Position numbers and translations under genes: made by a program. This document shows positions 1 through 12,598 of a stretch of 64,000 nt of DNA, in pieces (the stretch's first letter is position 1; each line of letters opens with the position of its first letter). Under the pieces are notes generated by a model. It had not been told where the DNA came from, did not search any database, and was given only the letters and a program-made list of their open reading frames with translations. The stretch is taken from contig NC_091311.1 in NCBI RefSeq assembly GCF_038502225.1, positions 27,857,122 through 27,921,121 on the forward strand, written 5' to 3'. This stretch comes from Cherax quadricarinatus. Its lineage: Eukaryota > Arthropoda > Malacostraca > Decapoda > Parastacidae.

Positions 1-3000
1 GAAAGCAACAGCCAGTGTGTTAGGAAGGGAGCGGCCAGTGTGTTAGGAAGGCAGCAGCCAGTGTTAGACAAGCAGCAGCTAGTGTGTTAGGAAAGCAGCA
101 GCCAGTGTGTTAGGAAGGGAGCGGCGAGTGTGTTAGGAAGGCAGCAGCCAGTGTGTTAGGAAAGCAGCAGCGAGTGTGTCAGGAAAGCAGCAGCCAGTGT
201 GTTAGGAAGGCAGCAGCGAGTGTGTTAGGAAGGGAGCGGCCAGTGTGTTAGGAAGGTAGCAGCCAGTGTGTTAGAAAGGCAGCAGCCAGTGTGTCAGGAA
301 AACAGCAGCCAGTTTGTTAGGAAGGGAGCGGATAGTGTGTTAGAAAGGCAGCAGCCAGTGTGTTATGAAGGCAGCAGCGAGTGTGTTAGGAAGGGAGCGG
401 CCAGTGTGTTAGGAAGGGAGCGGCCAGTGTGTTAGGAAAGCAGCAGACAGTGTGTTAGGAAAGCAGCAGCCAGTGTGTTAGGAAGGCAGCAGATGAAGTG
501 TTAGGAAGGGAGCGGCCAGTGTGTTAGGAAGGCAGCAGCCAATGTGTTAGGAAGGCAGCAACCAATGTGTTAGGAAGGGAGCGGCCCGCGTGTTAAGAAG
601 GCAGCAACCAGTGTGTTAGGAAGGGACCGGCCAGCGTGTTAAGATGGCAGCAACCAATGTGTTAGGAAGGGAGCGGCCAATGTGTTAGGAAGGCAGCAGC
701 CGGTGTGTTAGGAAGGCAGCAGCTGATGTGTTAGGAAGGGAGCAGCCAGTGTGTTAGGAAGGCAGCAGCCAGTGTGTTAGGAAGGCAGCAACCAATGTGT
801 TAGGAAGGGAGCGGCCAGTGTGTTAGGAAGGCAGTAGCCTGTGCGTTAGGAAGGGAGCAGTGTGTTAGGAAGGAAGCAGACATTGCGTTAGGAAAGCAGC
901 AGTCAGTGTGTTAGGAAGGTAGCAGCAAGTGTGTTAAGAAGGCAGCAGCCATTGTGCTAGGAAAGCAACAGCCAGTGTGTTAGGAAGGCAGCAGCCAGAG
1001 TGTTAGAAAGGCAGCAACCAGTGTGTTAGGAAAGCAGCAACCAGTGTGTTAGGAAGGTAGCAGCAAGTGTGTTAAGAAGGCAGCAGCCATTGTGTAAGGA
1101 AAGCAGCAGCCAGTGTGTTAGGAAGGCAGCAGCCAGTGTGTTAGAAAGGCAGCAGCCAGTGTGTTAGGAAAGCAGCAGCCAGTGTGTTAGGAAGGCAGCA
1201 GCCAGTGTGTTAGGAAAGCAGAAACCAGCGTGTTAGGAAGGCAACAGCCATTGCGTTAGGAAGGCAACAGCCAGTGTGTTAGGAAGGCAGCAACCAGTGT
1301 GTTAGGAAAGCAGCAACCAGTGTGTTAGGAAGGCAGCAGCCAGTGTGTTAGGAAGGCAGCAACCAGTGTGTTAGGAAAGCAGCAACCAGTGTGTTAGAAA
1401 GGCAGCAACCAGTGTGTTAGGAAGGCAGCAGCCGGTGTGTTAGGAAGGCAGCAGCCAGTGTGTTAGGAAGGCAGCAGCCAGTGTGTTAGGAAGGCAGCAG
1501 CCAGTGTGTTAAGAAGGCAGCAGCCAGTGTGTTAGGAAGGCAGCAGCCACTGTGCTAGGAAGGCAGCAACCAGTGTGTTAGGAAAGCAGCAACCAGTGTG
1601 TTAGGAAGGCAGCAACCAGTGTGTCAGGAAGGCAGCAACCAGTGTGTTAGGAAGGCAGCAGCCAGTGTGTTAGGAAGGCAGCAGCCAGTGTGTTAGGAAG
1701 GCAGCAGCCAGTGTGTTAAAAAGGCATCAGACAGTGTGTTAGGAAGGCAGCAGCCAGTGTTAGGAAGGAAGCAGCCAGTGTGTTATGAAAGCAGCAACTA
1801 TTGTGTTAGAAAGGAAGCAGCCAGTGTGTTAGGAAGGCAGCAACCAGTGTGTTAGGAAGGCAGCAACCAGTGTGTTAAGAGGGGAGCAACGAATGTGTTA
1901 GGAAGGCAGCAACCAGTTTGTTAGGAAGGCAGCAACCAGTGTGTTAAGAGGGCAGCAACCAGTGTGTTAGGAAGGTAGCAGCCAGTGTTAAGAATGCAGC
2001 AACCAGTGTGTTAGGAAGGCAGCAACCAATGTGTTAGGAAGGCAGCAACCAATGTGTTAGTAAGGCAGCAACCAGTGTGTTTGGAAGGCAGCAACCAGTG
2101 TGTTAGAAGGGAAGCACCCAGTGAGTTTGGAAGGCAGCAACCAGTGTGTTAGAAAGGAAGCAGCCAGTGTATTTCGAAGGCAGCAACCAGTGTGTTAGGA
2201 AGGCAGCAACCAGTGTGTTAGGAAGGCAGCAACCAGTGTGTTAAGAAGGCAGCAACCAGTGTGTTAGGAAGGCAGCAACCAATGTGTTAGGAAGGCAGCA
2301 ACCAATGTGTTAGGAAGGCAGCAGCCAGTGTGTTAAGAAGGCAGCAACCAGTGTGATAGGAAGGCAGCATCCAATGTGTTAAGAAGGCAGCAACCAGTGT
2401 GTTAGGAAGGCAGCAGCCAGTGTGTTAGGAAGGCAGCAACCAATGTGTTGGGAAGGCAGCGACCAGTGTGTTAACAAGGCAGCAACCAGTGTGTTAGGAA
2501 GGCAGCAGTCAATGTGTTAGAAAGGCAGCAGCCAGTGTGTTAGGAACGCAGCAACCAATGTGTTAGGAAGGCAGCAGCCAGTGTGTTAGGAAGGCAGCAA
2601 GTAATGTGTTAGGAAGGCAGCAGCTAGTGTGTTAGGAAGGCAGCAACCAATGTGTTAGGAGGGGAGAGGCCAGTGTGTTAGGAAGGCAGCAGCTAAAGTG
2701 TTAGGAAGGCAGCAGCCAGTGTGTTAGGAAAGCAGCAGCCAGTGTGTTAGGAAGGCAGCAACCAATGTGTTAGGAAGGGAGCGGCCAGTGTGTTAGGAAG
2801 GCAGCAGCCAGTGTGTTAGGAAGGCAGCAACCAATGTGTTAGGAAGGGAGCGGCCAGTGTGTTAGGAAGGCAGCAGCCAGTGTGTTAGGAAGGCAGCAGC
2901 CAGTGTGTTAGGAAGGCAGCAGACAGTGTGCTAGGAAGGGAGCAACCAATGTGTTAGGAAGGGAGCGGCCAGTGTGTTAGGAAGGCAGCAGCCAGTGTGT

Positions 3001-4447
3001 TAGGAAGGCAGCAGCCAGTGAGTTAGGAAGGCAGCAACCAGTGTGTTAGGAAGGCAGCAACCAATGTGTTAGGAAGGCAGCAACCAATGTGTTTGGAAGG
3101 AAGCAGCCAGTGTGTTAAGAAGGCAGCAACCAGTGTTAGGAAGGCAGCAACCAATGTGTTAGGAAGGCAGCAACCAATGTGTAAAGAACGCAGCAACCAG
3201 TGTGTTAGGAAGGCAGCAGCCAGTGTGTTAGGAAGGCAGCAACCAGTGTGTTGGGAAGGCAGCAACCAGTGTGTTAACAAGGCAGCAACCAGTGTGTTAG
3301 GAAGGCAGCAGCCAATGTGTTAGAAAGGCAGCAGGCAGTGTGTTAGGAAGGCAGCAACCAATGTGTTAGGAAGGCAGCAGCCAGTGTGTTAGGAAGGCAG
3401 CAACCAATATGTTAGGAAGGCAGCAGCCAGTGTGCTAGGAAGGCAGCAACCAATGTGTTAGGAGGGGAGAGGCCAGTGTTAGGAAGGCAGCAGCTAAATT
3501 GTTAGGAAGGCAGCAGCCAGTGTGTTAGAAAAGCAGCAGCCAGTGTGTTAGGAAGGCAGCAACCAATGTGATAGGAAGGCAGCAACCAGTGTGTTAGGAA
3601 GATAGCGGCCAGTGTGTTAGGAAGGCAGCAGCCAGTGTGTTAGGAAGGCAGCAGCCAGTGTGCTAGGAAGGGAGCAACCAATGTGTTAGGAAGTGAGCGG
3701 CCAGTGTGTTATGAAGGCAGTAGCCAGTGTGTTAGGAAGGCAGCAGCCTGTGTGTTAGGAAGGCAGCAGTTAATGTGTTAGGAAGGAAGCAACCAATGTG
3801 TTAGGAAGGGAGCGGACAGTGTGTTAGGAAGGCAGCAGCCAATGTGTTAGAAAGGCAGCAGCCAGTGTGTTAGGAAAGCAGCAGCCAGTGTGTTAGGATA
3901 GCAGCAGCCAGTGTGTTAGGAAGGCAGCAGCTAAAGTGTTAGGAAAGGAGCATCCAGTGTGTTAGGAAGACAGCGGCCAGTGTGTTAGGAAAGCAGCAGG
4001 CAGTGTATTAGAAAGGCAGCTGCCAGTGTGTTAGGAAAGCAGCAGCCAGTGTGTTAGGAAAGCAGCAGCCAGTGTATTAGAGAGGCAGCAGCCAGTGTGT
4101 TAGGAAGGCAGCAGCCAGTGTGTTAGGAAAGCAGCGGCCAGTGTGTTAGGAAAGCAGCAGGCAGTGTATTAGAAAGGCAGCTGCCAGTGTGTTAGAAAGG
4201 CAGCAGCCATTGTGTTAGGAAAGCAGCAGCCAGTATATTAGGAAGGCAGCAGCCAGTGTGTTAGGAAGGCAGCAGCCAGTGTGTTAGGAAAGCAGCGGCC
4301 AGTGTGTTAGGAAGGCAGCTGCCAGTGTTTTAGGAAGGCAGCAGCCAGTGAGTTAGGAAGGCAGCAGCCAGTATGTTAGGAAGGCTGCAGCCAGTGTGTT
4401 AGGAAGGCAGCAGCCAGTGTGTTAGGAAGGCAGCAGCCAGTGTGTAA

Positions 4448-4573
4448 GGAAGGCAGCAAGCAGGTGTGTATGGAAGGCAGCAAGCAGGTGTGTAAGGAAG
4501 GCAGCAAGCAGGTGTGTAAGGAAGGCAGCAAGCAGGTGTGTAAGGAAGGCAGCAAGCAGGTGTGTAAGGAAGG
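4448..4573. repeat. 24-bp variant block inside the 23-bp array
   Basis: Here the unit changes to 24 bp with core CAAGCAGGTGTGTAAGGAAG, repeated about five times. It keeps one reading frame, which explains the short ORF in this stretch. The same variant reappears at 5187-5290, about 740 bp downstream, inside a larger duplicated block. Confidence 0.85.
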
Positions 4574-5186
4574 CAGCAGCCAGTGTGTTAGAAAGCCAGC
4601 AACCAGTGTGTTAGGAAAGCAGCAACCAGTGTGTTAGGAAGGCAGCAGCCAGTGTGTTAGGAAGGCAGCAGCCAGTGTGTTAGGAAGGCAGCAGCCAGTG
4701 TGTTAGGAAGGCAGGAACCAGTGTGTTAGGAAGGCAGCAACCAGTGTGTTAGGAAGGCAGCAACCAGTGTGTTAGGAAGGCAGCAGCCAGTGTGTTAGGA
4801 AGGCAGCAGCCAGTGTTTTAGGAAGGCAGCAGCCAGTGTGTTAGGAAGGCAGCAACCAGTGTGTTAGGAAGGCAGCAGCCAGTGTGTTAGGAAGGCAGCA
4901 ACCAGTGTGTTAGGAAGACAGCAGCCAGTGTGTTAGGAAGGCAGCAGCCATTGTGTTAGGAAAGCAGCAGCCAGTATATTAGGAAGGCAGCAGCCAGTGT
5001 GTTAGGAAGGCAGCAGCCAGTGTGTTAGGAAAGCAGCGGCCAGTGTGTTAGGAAGGCAGCTGCCAGTGTTTTAGGAAGGCAGCAGCCAGTGAGTTAGGAA
5101 GGCAGCAGCCAGTATGTTAGGAAGGCAGCAGCCAGTGTGTTAGGAAGGCAGCAGCCAGTGTGTTAGGAAGGCAGCAACCAGTGTGT

Positions 5187-5290
5187 TAGGAAGGCAGCAA
5201 GCAGGTGTGTAAGGAAGGCAGCAAGCAGGTGTGTAAGGAAGGCAGCAAGCAGGTGTGTAAGGAAGGCAGCAAGCAGGTGTGTAAGGAAGG
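5187..5290. repeat. Second 24-bp variant block
   Basis: About four units of the CAAGCAGGTGTGTAAGGAAG variant. It is the counterpart of 4448-4573 in a segmental duplication within the minisatellite. Flanking diagnostic variants, such as CAGTATATTAGGAAGG at 4231 and 4972 and the TGTTTTAGG and TGAGTTAGG units, recur in the same order. Confidence 0.85.
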
Positions 5291-6044
5291 CAGCAACCAG
5301 TGTGTTAAGAAGGCAGCAGCCAGTGTGTTAGAAAGGCAGCAACCAGTGTGTTAGGAAAGCAGCAACCAGTGTGTTAGGAAGGCAGCAGCCAGTGTGTTAG
5401 GAAGGCAGCAGCCAGTGTGTTAGGAAGGCAGCAGCCAGTGTGTTAGGAAGGCAGCAACCAGTGTGTTAGGAAGGCAGCAACCAGTGTGTTAGGAAGGCAG
5501 CAACCAGTGTGTTAGGAAGGCAGCAGCCAGTGTGTTAGGAAGGCAGCAGCCAGTGTTTTAGGAAGGCAGCAGCCAGTGTGTTAGGAAGGCAGCAACCAGT
5601 GTGTTAGGAAGGCAGCAGCCAGTGTGTTAGGAAGTCAGCAGCCAGTGTGTTAGGAAGGCAGCAGCCAGTGTGTTAGGAAGGCAGCAGCCAGTGTGTTAGG
5701 AAGGCAGCAGCCAGTGTGTTAGGAAGGCAGCAACCAGTGTGTTAGGAAGACAGCAGCGAGTGTGTTAGGAAGACAGCAGCCAGTGTGTTAGGAAGGCAGC
5801 AGCCAGTGTGTTAGGAAGGCAGCAACCAGTGTGTTAGGAAGGCAGCAGCCAGTGTGTTAGGAAGGCAGCAGCCAGTGTGTTAGGAAGGCAGCAGCCAGTG
5901 TGTTAGGAAGGCAGCAGCCAGTGTGTTAGGAAGGCAGCAGCCAGTGTGTTAGGAAGGCAGCAGCCAGTGTGTTAGGAAGGCAGCAACCAGTGTGTTAGGA
6001 AGGCAGCTGCCAGTGTGCTAGGAAGGCAGCAGCCAGTGTGTTAG

Positions 6045-6989
6045 AGAGTGGGTCACAAGCGCTGTGTTACTTAAACTGTTTACAGTGGTAATGAGTTTTT
6101 CACGGTGGGCAAAATTAGATTATCTTGCTGGAATTTTTCATAATGTGTCACTGTGAATAAAATGTTCGAGAAAAAGTGAACATTTGTGAAGAAGTTGTCT
6201 ATATTTATTACATTATTTTTTCCACGTTCATGCACGTCATAACGTTGGCCGTGAAAATGTATCTATTTACGAAGTTTAGCTTCAGTTTAATCTACTGCAG
6301 CTTGTGCACTGGGCAGTGTTTTTCTCGCTGTATATATATGCTGATTTTTTATATTAAGGTATTATTGTCTGGTACTGCACAGGTTCAATACAGCCTTAAT
6401 CACCCTAGTGTAATCGATAGGCTCTAAACCTCATTAACCAACCAACCAGCCAGCTCATGATGCAGACTCCTAGATGTATTAGATTTGTCGAAGCCGTGCT
6501 GATGAAGCATTCAGGAGTGGTGATTTTGTGTTTGATCCGCCATAGACTTGTGGCTCTTCCTGCATAATAGAATAATTATTGATGGACAGAACAGGATTAC
6601 TCTTCGCTCTGTCTCATTACTATTAAATTCAATGTTCGTTTTCTCTCGCGTTATTATGTTGCGGTTGTTTGTGGCCACCACCAAGTTAGGTTCGACTCCC
6701 TCCATTAGGACATGAACTTCCTGTTGACTTGTTAGTTCTGTCATGCACTTAGAGGCTAAGGTGCGAGAGAATCCACTTAAAGTGGACCCAGCTGGGTCTA
6801 TTTTTGTTGTAGCGAGTTAGGTTAATTAGGTAAGATTTGCCAGGAAACAGGACGAGTGTTTCCTGAGGCGGGTCTTAGTCATATGATGATAAGCAGCTTG
6901 AGCTTTTGGTCATTTAACAGAGGCCTTCAGCTGGATTTCCATTCCAATGCTCTAAAAATTTAATGAGGATATCTAGACAACTACCACCA
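6045..6989. other. Non-repetitive intergenic stretch
   Basis: About 950 bp of mixed-composition sequence with no convincing gene. Short ORFs at 6176-6427 (plus) and 6511-6744 (minus) lack recognisable domains. A GGTTCGACTCC string near 6688 resembles a tRNA B box but has no matching A box or cloverleaf. The latter half (6800-6980), with TTAGGTTAATTAGGTAAG, looks like decayed dispersed repeat sequence. Confidence 0.6.
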
Positions 6990-7062
6990 CCTTATTCTTG
7001 CCTTATTCGGCAAGAAGAGCGTTGCTACTTAAGCCAAAATTGCAAGTTTAATCTATTTTCCA

Positions 7063-7064
<2 letters not shown>
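6990..7064 (-). mobile_element. Decayed end of a TIR (MITE-like) element
   Basis: The sequence GCGTTGCTACTTAAGCC followed by TTGCAAGTTT is a degraded reverse-complement match to the left end of the TIR element at 63211-63598, which reads AACTTGCGATCTTGGC and then TTAAATAGCAACGC. The terminal inverted repeat is mutated to CCACGATAT. It abuts a TA tract at 7065, the same setting as the intact copies. Confidence 0.7.

Positions 7065-7150
<86 letters not shown>
7065..7150. repeat. (TA)n microsatellite
   Basis: About 86 bp of nearly pure TA between the decayed TIR element on the left and the 3' end of an antisense CR1 LINE on the right. The short ORF reading YIYIYI across it is an artefact of the repeat. 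Confidence 0.97.
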
Positions 7151-7155
<5 letters not shown>

Positions 7156-7236
7156 CATATATGTACTCACCTAATTCACCTAATTGTGGTTGCAGGGGTC
7201 GAGACTCAGCTCCTGGCCCCGCCTCTTCACTGATCG

Positions 7237-10093
7237 CTACTGGATCCCCTCTCTCTCTGCTTCCTGAGCTTTGTCATACCTCTTCTTAAAACTATGTATG
7301 GTTCCTGCCTCCACTACTTCACTTGCTAGGCTATTCCACTTGCTGACAACTCTATGACTGAAGAAATACTTCCTAACGTCCCTGTGACTCGTCTGAGTCT
7401 TCAGCTTCCAGTTGTGACCCCTTGTCCCTGTGTCCCCTCTCTGGAACATGCTATCTCTGTCCACCTTGTCTATTCTCCGCAGTATCTTGTGTGTCGTTAT
7501 CATGTCTCCCCTGACCCTTCTGTCCTCCAGTGTCGTCAGTCCGATTTCCCTCGTACGACATTCCCTTGAGCTCTGGGACTAGCCTTGTTGCAAACCTTTG
7601 TACTTTCTCTAACTTCTTGACGTGCTTGACCAGGTGTGGGTTCCAGACTGGTGCTGCATACTCCAGTATGGGCCTAACATACACAGTGTACAGTGTCTTG
7701 AACGATTCCTTATTAAGGTATCGGAACGCTATTCTCAGGTTTGCCAGGCGCCCGTATGCTGCAGCGGTTATTTGGTTGATGTGTGTCTCCGGTGATGTGC
7801 TCGGTGTTATGGTCACCCCAAGGTCTTTCTCCCTGAGTGAGGTCTGTAGTCTTTGTCCACCTAGCCTATACTCTGTCTGCGGTCTTCTTTGCCCCTCCCC
7901 AATCTTCATGACTTTGCATTTGGCTGGATTGAATTCGAGAAGCCAGTTGCTGAACCACATGTCCAGCCTGTCCAGGTCTCTTTGCAGTCCTGCCTCATCC
8001 TCGTCCGATTTAATTCTTCTCATCAACTTCAGGTCATCTGCGAACAGGGACACTTCAGAGTCTATTCCTTCCATCATGTCGTTCACATATATCAAAAATA
8101 GCACTGGTCCTAGAACTGACCCCTGTGGGACCCCGCTCGTAACAGGCGCCCACTGTGATACCTCTTCACGTACCATGACTCGTTGCTGCCTCCCTGTCAG
8201 GTATTCCCTTATCCATTGCAGTGCCCTCCCTTTCACGTGCGCCTGATCCTCCCGCTTCTGCACTAATCTCTTGTGGGGAACTGTGTCAAAGGCCTTCCTG
8301 CAGTCTAAGAAAACGCAATCTACCCACCCCTCTCTCTCGTGTCTTCTGTTACCTTGTCATAAAACTCCAGGAGGTTTGTGATACAAGATTTGCCTTCCAT
8401 GAACCCATGCTGGTTTTCATTTATAATCTTGTTCCTTTCCAGGTGTTCGACCACTCTCCTCCTGATAATCTTCTCCATGACTTTGCACACAATACATGTC
8501 AGAGACACAGGTCTGTAGTTTAGTGCCTCGTTTCTGTTTCCTTTCTTAAATATGGGGACTACATTAGCTGTCTTCCATTTCTCAGGTAGTTGCCCAGTTT
8601 CAAGGGATGTGTTGAAGATTGTGGTTAGAGGCACGCACAGCATCTCTGCTCCTTCTCTAAGGACCCATGGGGAGATGTTGTCCGATCCCATCGCCTTTGA
8701 GGTGTCAAGGTCACTTAAGAGCTTCTTCACCTCCTCCTCGGTTGTTCGTATGTCATCCAACACTTGTTGGTATATTCCCTCTTGATGTTCCCTTCTGTGC
8801 TGTCTTCCCACAGCCCTTCCTGTCTCTACTGTAAAAACTTCCTTAAATCTCCTGTTCAGCTCCTCACATACCTCCTGATCATTTCTTGTGAGTTCTCCAC
8901 CTTCTGTCCTTAATCTGATCACCTGGTCTTTGACTGTTGTCTTCCTCCTGATGTGGCTATACAACAGTTTCGGGTCAGTCTTGATTCTCGATGCTATGTC
9001 ATTTTCATACTGTCGCTGGGCCTCCCTCCTTACCTGTGCGTACTCATTCCTGGCTCTGCGACTGATCTCCCTATTTTCGTGTGTTCTCTGCCTTCTGTAC
9101 TTCTTCCATTCTCTATTGTATTTTGTTTTTGCCTCCTTACACCGTCGGGTAAACCAGGGGCTCGTTCTGGTCTTTCCGTTGTTACTGTTGCCCTTGGGAA
9201 TAAACCTTTCCACTGCCTCCTTGCATTTTGTTGTTACATATTCCATCATTTCATTTACTGGCTTTCTAGCCAGTTCTCTGTCCCACTGGACCTCCCGCAG
9301 GAAGTTCTTCAACCCTATGTAGTCCCCTCTTTTATAGTCAGGCTTTTCCCATTCAACTCCTGTTATTCTCTCCACTTGCAGCTCTACTATGTATTCAAAG
9401 CACAGAACTACGTGGTCGCTAGCTCCTAGGGGACTCTCATACTTGATGTCCTCAATATCTGAGCTGCCCAGGGTGAACACAAGGTCCAATCTTGCTGGTT
9501 CATCCTCCCCTCTCACTCTGGTAGTGTCCTTAACATGTTGGTGCATGAGGTTTTCCAGCACCACGTCCAACATCCTGGCTCTCCATGTTTCGGGACCCCC
9601 ATGTGGCTCCAGGTTTTCCCAGTCAATCTCCCTGTGGTTGAAATCCCCCATAACCAGCAACTTTGCTCTGCTGGAGTGAGCTCTTCTTGCCACCTCAGCA
9701 AGTGTGTCCACCATTGCTCTGTTGCTCTCTTCATATTCCTCTCTTGGCCTCCTGCAGTTCTGTGGTGGATTATACATCACTGCAATGACCAATTTGTGTT
9801 CCCCAGACTGAAGTGTACCTGCTATGTAGTCTCTTTCTCCCGTCTCATCTATTCCTTCCATTTTCTCGAATTTCCATCTGTTTTTTACGAGCAGAGCAAC
9901 CCCACCTCCCCCCCCTGCCCCTTCTATTTTTCCTCATGATCTGGTATCCTGGTGGGAAGATTGCATCTGTTATTGTCTCCATGAGTTTTGTTTCTGTAAC
10001 TGCTATGATGTCTGGGGACTTCTCATTGATTCTTTCTTGCCATTCCTCATGTTTATTCGTTAATCCATCTGCATTTGTGTACCAAACCTTCAA
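7237..10093 (-). pseudogene. CR1 ORF2 (endonuclease-reverse transcriptase), frameshifted
   Basis: The product would nick target DNA and reverse-transcribe the element's RNA. Endonuclease motifs VTETKL, GDFNHREIDWE and GASDHVVL are visible, followed by RT strings NYRPVSLT, HGFMEGKSC, FLDCRKAFD (motif A, near 8290), SGVPQGSVLGP (motif B) and SLFADD (motif C, near 8040). The frame breaks in a C-run near 9905-9920, again near 8325-8335 within a GAGAGAGAGG stretch, and near 7555, where 11 bp present in copy 2 are missing and MSYEERLREIG is disrupted. Open pieces are therefore 10093-9845, 9861-8320, 8263-7451 and 7503-7237. No missing catalytic residue is apparent in the pieces, so the copy is only moderately old. 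It ends in a conserved [14 protein letters not shown] tail. Confidence 0.92.
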
Positions 10094-10170
10094 CTTCTGT
10101 TCTAATACTGTAACTGTGGTGCGGGGGGTGGAAACAGAGGGATCGGTGTGTGATGGTTGGTTTGGATTGT

Positions 10171-10824
10171 TCAGTTGCCTTGGGGGTGTCGTGCCTGGAG
10201 TCCTTCTGCAGGTGTTTCTGGAGGGTGCGCTTGCCCTTTAATTTGATCCTGGATTATTCTGCTCTCCTTTTTCATTTCCTCCCATTTCTCCTTTCGTTTT
10301 TGAACTCTCTCTTTCATTGTCTTCCTTTCGTCCTGTGTTCTGTCTCGATCGAGGTACACACTCCGGAACTCCTGCTTGCCTCTCAGCCGTGCTTTCTCCT
10401 GCAGGATCATGGTTCGGGATGATTCTGCCTTGAAAATTACTTTGAGAGGCCGATTCCTTTTCTTTGTGAACCACCCAATTCTCCGAAAATTTGCCACCTG
10501 GGTCATGTCCCCCTCGCCTATCACCTTCATGATATCTTCAATCGCTTTTTTCTCCTCCTGCTTTCTTTGATCATAAGTTTCCCCTTTAGCTTCGTCTAGC
10601 CCATAGACAAACACGGATCTTTCCCTTTCCACCTCCCACTGTGACTCCCATTGCATCCTCTGATGTGTTTTAGTTCCTTCCCGAGGAGTGTTCCTTCCTT
10701 CAGTCCCTTCCCTAGTTATTGCCCCTATGCTTATTGGTTTATCCTTCCTGCTCACCTGCTCCTGGCCCCCACAGGTATCTGGTAAGGTCCTTGCACATGT
10801 CCTAGTTCCTTCAATGTCTTCCAA
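10171..10824 (-). pseudogene. CR1 ORF1 remnant (RNA-binding-type protein, C-terminal part)
   Basis: An open frame of 217 codons immediately upstream, in the sense direction, of CR1 ORF2. It is rich in K, E and R. It contains SVFVYGLDEAKG and FRRIGWFTKKRNRPLKVIF, followed by VYLDRDRTQDER. That order resembles the RRM-like fold of LINE ORF1 proteins: a beta-strand 'VFVYGL', an 'RxG...RPLKV' core and a 'DRT..ER' close. ORF1 proteins of this kind coat the element's RNA. The N-terminus is lost where the element stops at the TG tract near 10900. ORF1 ends 78 bp before the ORF2 start, in a different frame. The RRM assignment is by pattern only. Confidence 0.7.
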
Positions 10825-10898
10825 CCTCTCATTCTGTCCTAGTGTGCTCCCTGTCTTTGTTTTGGCCCCATGTGGGTTTGACAGGACCTCTGCATACA

Positions 10899-11324
<426 letters not shown>

Positions 11325-11610
11325 TATTAAAGATGGTGGTAAGAGTTGTTGCTTAAAGATAGTGGAAATCGTTGTTGCTTAAAGATGGCTGTAATAGTTG
11401 TTGATGGAAATGGCAATAATGGTTGGTGCTTTAAAGGATGATAATGACTGCTGCTTCAAGAGGATGAAAATCATTCTCAAGTGAAGATTATGGTAATGAT
11501 TGTTGTTTATAGATGGAAGCAATAGTTCTGGCTTAAATATGGTGGTAATGGTTGTTGTTTAAAGTTGCTGGTGGTATTGGTTGTTGCTTAAAGTTGGTGG
11601 ATAACGTCGT
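11325..11610. repeat. Degenerate ~26-bp tandem repeat
   Basis: Loose copies of a unit containing GTTGTTGCTTAAAGATGGT, spaced about 26 bp apart with indels. This looks like an old, decayed minisatellite. No coding content is seen. Confidence 0.6.
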
Positions 11611-11644
11611 TGCTTCCATCCTGCTAACGTCCTACCCAGGGCCA

Positions 11645-12526
11645 TTAGTAAGAGGCCACTCTAAGGGCCACATGGGCAGGGTGCCTCGGTATGGGATGCA
11701 GAGGGAGGATGCCAGAGTAAGGGCCACACCGGCAGGGTGCCACGGTAAGGGCCACAAAGAAAGGGTGACACGGTAGGGGCCACAGAGTCAGGGTGCCACC
11801 GTAAGGGCCAACAGACAGGGTGCCATGGTAAGGGCCACAGAGGCAGGGTGCTATGATAAGGGCCACATAGGCAGGGTGCCATGGTAAGGGCCATACAGAT
11901 AGGATGCCGCAGTAAGGGCCACACAGGCAGGGTGCCACGGTAAAGGCCATACAGATAGGGTGCCGCAGCAAGGGTTACACAGGTAGGGTGCCGCAGTAAG
12001 GGCCACACAGGCAGGGTGCCACGGTAAAGGCCATACAGATAGGGTGCCGCAGTAAGGGTTACACAGGTAGGGTGCCGCAGTAAGGGCCACACAGGCAGGG
12101 TGCCGCAGTAAGGGCCACACAGGCAGGGTGCCGCAGTAAGGGCCACACAGGCAGGGTGCCGCAGTAAGGGCCACACAGGCAGGGTGCCGCAGTAAGGGCC
12201 ACACAGGCAGGGTGCCGCAGTAAGGGCCACACAGGCAGGGTGCCGCAGTAAGGGCCACACAGGCAGGGTGCCGCAGTAAGGGCCACACAGGCAGGGTGCC
12301 GCAGTAAGGGCCACACACAGGGTGCCGCAGTAAGGGCCACACAGGCAGGGTGCCGCAGTAAGGGCCACACAGGCAGGGTGCCGCAGTAAGGGCCACACAG
12401 GCAGGGTGCCACAGTAAGGGCCACACAGGCAGGGTGCCGCAGTAAGGGCCACACAGGCAGGGTGCCGCAGTAAGGGCCACACAGGCAGGGTGCCGCAGTA
12501 AGGGCCACACAGGCAGGGTGCCACTG
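11645..12526. repeat. 28-bp minisatellite (about 31 units)
   Basis: Units of 28 bp with core GCAGTAAGGGCCACACAGG. The left third, 11645-11960, is divergent, and 12060-12520 is nearly homogeneous. Three units equal 84 bp, so a 28-residue pattern (including CLCGPYCGTLPVWPLLRHPA) appears in minus-strand ORFs. I treat these as by-products because similar openness occurs in other frames. Confidence 0.95.
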
Positions 12527-12598
12527 GAGGACTGCTCGTAAGAGGTGTAAATATTTTCACCCAACTAATTACATGGTTAAGTTTAATGTTTCTCGTCC

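Larger units (their letters stand above)
1..6044. repeat. 23-bp minisatellite array (about 260 units)
   Basis: Tandem units of 23 bp with the core CAGCAGCCAGTGTGTTAGG fill the first 6 kb and continue off the left edge. Variants mix AAGCAGCAG, GGCAGCAAC and GGGAGCGGC versions, and isolated units are 20-24 bp. Because 23 is not divisible by three, reading frames rotate through the array and the short ORFs inside it are not genes. The array ends where the sequence changes to TTAGAGAGTGGGTCACAAGC. Local higher-order repeats are visible, for example a block near 914-1050 recurring about 138 bp (six units) later. Confidence 0.97.

Noticed and set aside
1..6044. Arthropod telomere (TTAGG) array
   Set aside because: TTAGG occurs once per 23-bp unit but is never tandem, so this is an ordinary minisatellite.
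6680..6700. tRNA gene or SINE at GGTTCGACTCC
   Set aside because: No A box, acceptor stem or anticodon arm can be placed around it.
7530..8246. Plus-strand ORFs opposite CR1 ORF2
   Set aside because: Antisense shadows of the LINE reading frame, with no domain of their own.
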